Assembly: GCA_045107005.1 (NCBI GenBank)
Contig: JBGCFP010000191.1
Coordinates: 1 to 24,894, forward strand
Reading direction: 5' to 3'
DNA: 24,894 nt
From: JBCCMA01 sp045107005
GTDB lineage: Bacteria > Pseudomonadota > Gammaproteobacteria > Steroidobacterales > JBCCMA01
The translations under genes were made by a program, and so were the position numbers. Under the pieces are notes generated by a model, which saw only the letters and a list, made by a program, of their open reading frames with translations, made no database searches and was not told where the DNA came from. Below are positions 22,936-24,894 of the stretch, piece after piece. The stretch's first letter is position 1. Every line of letters begins with the position of its first letter.

Positions 22936-24008
22936 GGACAGGCATAAGCATTGCCATAGCAGTAGCGATCTGGTGGCTGCCACAACAAGCCCGGGCAGAG
23001 CCGTGGATCGCGATTCAGACGGGCAGCAAATGCGTCGCCTGCCACGTCAGCCCTACCGGCGGTGGCAAGCGCACGCCCTTCGGCGCGGCGATGGCGCAGA
23101 CGGCGCTGTCGGCGGGCACATTAACCGGCGTGTGGAACGGCATCATCACGGATCGGTTTTCAGTGGGGGCCGACGCACGCGGCAATCTGGCCAGCACCAA
23201 TATCCCCGAACGCGATGATCGCCTTGAGTTCGCGCTCGAAGAGGCGCTGATTTACGCCGAGTTTCATTTGATCAGCGACAAGCTGTCGCTTTACGTCGAT
23301 GAACGCGTCGCGCCGGGAGGCGCCACCAATCGCGAAGCGTATGCGTTGTTCTGGTTCAAGGACAAAAAGTTCTACGCGCGTGCGGGGCGCATGTTCCTGC
23401 CCTACGGCTGGCGGGTGGAAGACGACACGGCGTTTATCCGTCAGGTGCCGGGCATTAACTACGCCACACCCGACGACGGTGCCGAAGTGGGCTACGAGGG
23501 TGAAAAGGTGTCGCTCAATCTGGCGATTACCAACGGCACGGCGGGCGCGGGCGAGGTGGATCGCGGCAAACAGTACAGTTTTCGCGGCAGCTTCATTCAG
23601 CCGAAATGGCGCATCGGCGGCAGCCTGAATTTCAATGACGTCAGTGCGTCCAAACGGACAATGGGGAACGTGTTCGCCGGCATCGCGACGGGTCCGGTCA
23701 ACTGGCTGTTCGAGATTGACTACATCGACGACCGCGGCTTTACGACCGGCCCGCGACGCCAGTGGATCGGCTTTGCGGAAGCCAACTATTGGCTCAGGAA
23801 GGGGCACAACCTCAAATTCACCTACGAGTATTTCGACCCGGACGACGAGGTGGATGAAGATGAGCGCAATCGCTACAGCTTCGTCTACGAGTACTTCCCA
23901 ATGACGTTCGTGCAACTCATCGGCGGGGTTCGCCTGGGTGACGGCATCGAGCAAAGTCCGCAGCAAAATACCGACGAGTATTTTTTACAGCTGCACACCT
24001 ATTTTTGA
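22932..24008 (+). CDS. Outer-membrane porin-like beta-barrel with N-terminal CxxCH heme motif
   Basis: This 358-residue protein has a signal peptide at about 1-22 (PQQARA). Directly after it, KCVACHVSPTGGG places one c-type heme motif at 34-38. The remainder is a beta-barrel with alternating aromatic strands (YAEFHLISDKLSLYVDERV, KKFYARAGRMFLPYGWRVED, LKFTYEYFDPDDE, FVQLIGGVRLGDG) and ends QLHTYF, with the terminal Phe typical of BAM-inserted outer-membrane proteins. The shape of the FLPYGWRV block resembles phosphate-selective-type porins. It overlaps the lipoprotein gene by 4 bp (ATGA), so the two are made together. A joint role as an outer-membrane electron conduit or heme-gated pore is inferred; one heme is far fewer than in known MtrAB-type conduits. 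Confidence 0.8.
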   Translation: MRTGISIAIAVAIWWLPQQARAEPWIAIQTGSKCVACHVSPTGGGKRTPFGAAMAQTALSAGTLTGVWNGIITDRFSVGADARGNLASTNIPERDDRLEFALEEALIYAEFHLISDKLSLYVDERVAPGGATNREAYALFWFKDKKFYARAGRMFLPYGWRVEDDTAFIRQVPGINYATPDDGAEVGYEGEKVSLNLAITNGTAGAGEVDRGKQYSFRGSFIQPKWRIGGSLNFNDVSASKRTMGNVFAGIATGPVNWLFEIDYIDDRGFTTGPRRQWIGFAEANYWLRKGHNLKFTYEYFDPDDEVDEDERNRYSFVYEYFPMTFVQLIGGVRLGDGIEQSPQQNTDEYFLQLHTYF

Positions 24009-24030
24009 CCTGGCGCCGTTGACGCCTCTC

Positions 24031-24070
24031 GCCGCCCCTCAATCTTCTGGATCGCGGGCGGCATTTTTTT
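24031..24070 (+). terminator. Rho-independent terminator after the porin gene
   Basis: GCCGCCC (24031-24037) pairs perfectly with GGGCGGC (24056-24062), followed by A and seven Ts (24063-24070). It begins 22 bp after the porin stop codon. The loop is long (18 nt), but the GC stem and T run are typical. Confidence 0.65.
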
Positions 24071-24182
24071 GGACCGGCACCCGAAGGAATGACCATTTCG
24101 TCGAGGTAACGGAGCGTCGCGTCACCTGCGATCGCTAAAACATCCACGTGGACAAGGCGTTGCAAGGGGGTCGATGGGACAC

Positions 24183-24219
24183 TTGCAAAATATTAAATAT
24201 GGTCGATAATAGACCATAT
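24183..24219 (+). promoter_or_regulatory. Promoter with overlapping inverted-repeat operator for the DUF6502-like gene
   Basis: TTGCAA (24183-24188) and GATAAT (24205-24210) are 16 bp apart, a reasonable sigma-70 promoter. ATATGGTC (24197-24204) and GACCATAT (24212-24219) form a perfect 8-bp inverted repeat whose 7-bp centre holds the -10 box and which abuts the ATG. A repressor bound there would block the polymerase. The predicted start of transcription (about 24217) leaves almost no leader, and no ribosome site is visible. Confidence 0.5.
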
Positions 24220-24894
24220 ATGAGCAATCAAGTTTTAAAGCCTTACTTGTCGAACACGTTGCGCCGCATCCTGCGCCCGATCGTCCGCATAGCTCTGCGT
24301 GGCCAGCTCACGTTCAAGGAATTCGCGGAACTGGCCAAACTGGCGTACTTCGATGTGGCTCGCGACGATTTTGGTCTGGCCGGCCGCAAGACCAACCTGG
24401 CGCGCGTCGCGATTTTGACGGGGCTGTCACGCAAGGAGTGCACACGGCTCAAGAGCGTTGCCAGTACAACGCCAGATCAGGCCGGTCCGATGAGCCCGGC
24501 CACACGCGTGATCACGGCGTGGCACGAAGATCCCGCCTATCGCGCCCCGGACGGCACGCCTTTGTTGCTGCCGTTGGAAGGCGGCGAGCTCAGTGTCCAT
24601 GAACTGTTTCGACGTTGTGCTGGCGATATCCCGTTCGGCGCGTTGTTTGCCGAGCTACAGCGTATCGGTGCCATCGAGCCCGCCGACGGTGATCGCTGGC
24701 AAGTCGTGAAGCGCAGCTTCATTGCCGAGGGTTTCAGCCAGGACAAGATCCGCATTCTCGGCAATCAGCTCAGTGATCTGGGCGACACCATCGTGCACAA
24801 CATTGAGGCGAACGACCCTGACGCGCGCCGCATGCAGCGCTACGTCGTCGCTGACGCGATCGATCGCGATGACGCGGCCGAGTTTCAAAAAATG
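24220..24894 (+). CDS. DUF6502-like protein (partial, runs off the window)
   Basis: The open frame from ATG 24220 has no stop before the window end; 225 codons are present. The N-terminus has paired short helices (TLRRILRPIVRIALRGQLTF, KEFAELAKLAYFDVA) followed by FGLAGRKTNLARVAILTGLS then RKECTRLK, the layout I know from DUF6502 proteins: a basic helical head, then a winged-helix-like segment. A later part reads FRRCAGDIPFGALFAELQRI. The helix-turn-helix character suggests DNA binding and possible autoregulation through the inverted repeat just upstream, but the family function is not established to my knowledge. It is separated from the porin by a terminator, so it is an independent unit. 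Confidence 0.65.
   Translation, partial: MSNQVLKPYLSNTLRRILRPIVRIALRGQLTFKEFAELAKLAYFDVARDDFGLAGRKTNLARVAILTGLSRKECTRLKSVASTTPDQAGPMSPATRVITAWHEDPAYRAPDGTPLLLPLEGGELSVHELFRRCAGDIPFGALFAELQRIGAIEPADGDRWQVVKRSFIAEGFSQDKIRILGNQLSDLGDTIVHNIEANDPDARRMQRYVVADAIDRDDAAEFQKM

Noticed and set aside
1..24894. CRISPR array, tRNA or rRNA genes
   Set aside because: No regularly spaced identical repeats, cloverleaf with CCA-type end, or conserved rRNA blocks were seen.

Overview
This is a GC-rich stretch of chromosome, most likely from a Gammaproteobacterium. The basis is indirect: Sec and lipobox signals, c-type cytochromes, an outer-membrane porin ending in Phe, an ECF sigma/anti-sigma pair, and a remnant of a purple-bacterial photosynthesis gene. 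No rRNA, tRNA or CRISPR array was seen. Almost every intact gene encodes an exported protein.

Bases 1-6992 are an eroded, transposon-scarred accessory segment. It holds the tail of an unidentified gene, an internally deleted IS6-family element (141-473), a secreted retropepsin-like protease, a small secreted basic protein, debris of another secreted protein (about 1690-1985), a secreted G8-domain/beta-helix protein, a second broken IS6 end (5023-5213), a complete-looking DDE insertion sequence (5214-6398), and a secreted-protein gene cut by that element.

Bases 6993-14782 hold secreted proteins that share one C-terminal cassette: a thrombospondin type 3 calcium repeat, a type I dockerin-like pair, then a Pro-Gly-Pro tail. 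One gene is on the plus strand (6995-8590). The others lie in a minus-strand cluster: a dockerin-monoheme protein, a DUF4215-dockerin protein, a PKD/multiheme cytochrome (which has no dockerin), and a beta-helix-dockerin protein. Between the two groups (8591-9402) is dead sequence, including a C-terminal fragment of pufC, the photosynthetic reaction-centre cytochrome, with one heme cysteine lost.

Bases 15206-20000 look like a control and scaffold unit. An ECF sigma factor, a zinc-binding membrane anti-sigma factor and a secreted protein with two cohesin-like modules are translationally coupled. The last gene overlaps, tail to tail, a gene for an exported TPR-CHAT protease-like protein with a C-terminal membrane anchor. 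Cohesins are the classical partners of dockerins, so the window plausibly encodes a non-cellulosomal cohesin-dockerin surface system under ECF control.

Bases 19954-24008 hold a two-gene operon: a lipoprotein with three cytochrome-like domains interleaved with Ig-like domains, and an outer-membrane porin-like protein with an N-terminal CxxCH motif. Together with the cytochromes of the minus-strand cluster this suggests envelope redox chemistry or extracellular electron transfer. The window ends inside a DUF6502-like gene with an inverted repeat over its promoter.

All family assignments were made by reading the sequence; no database search was run.
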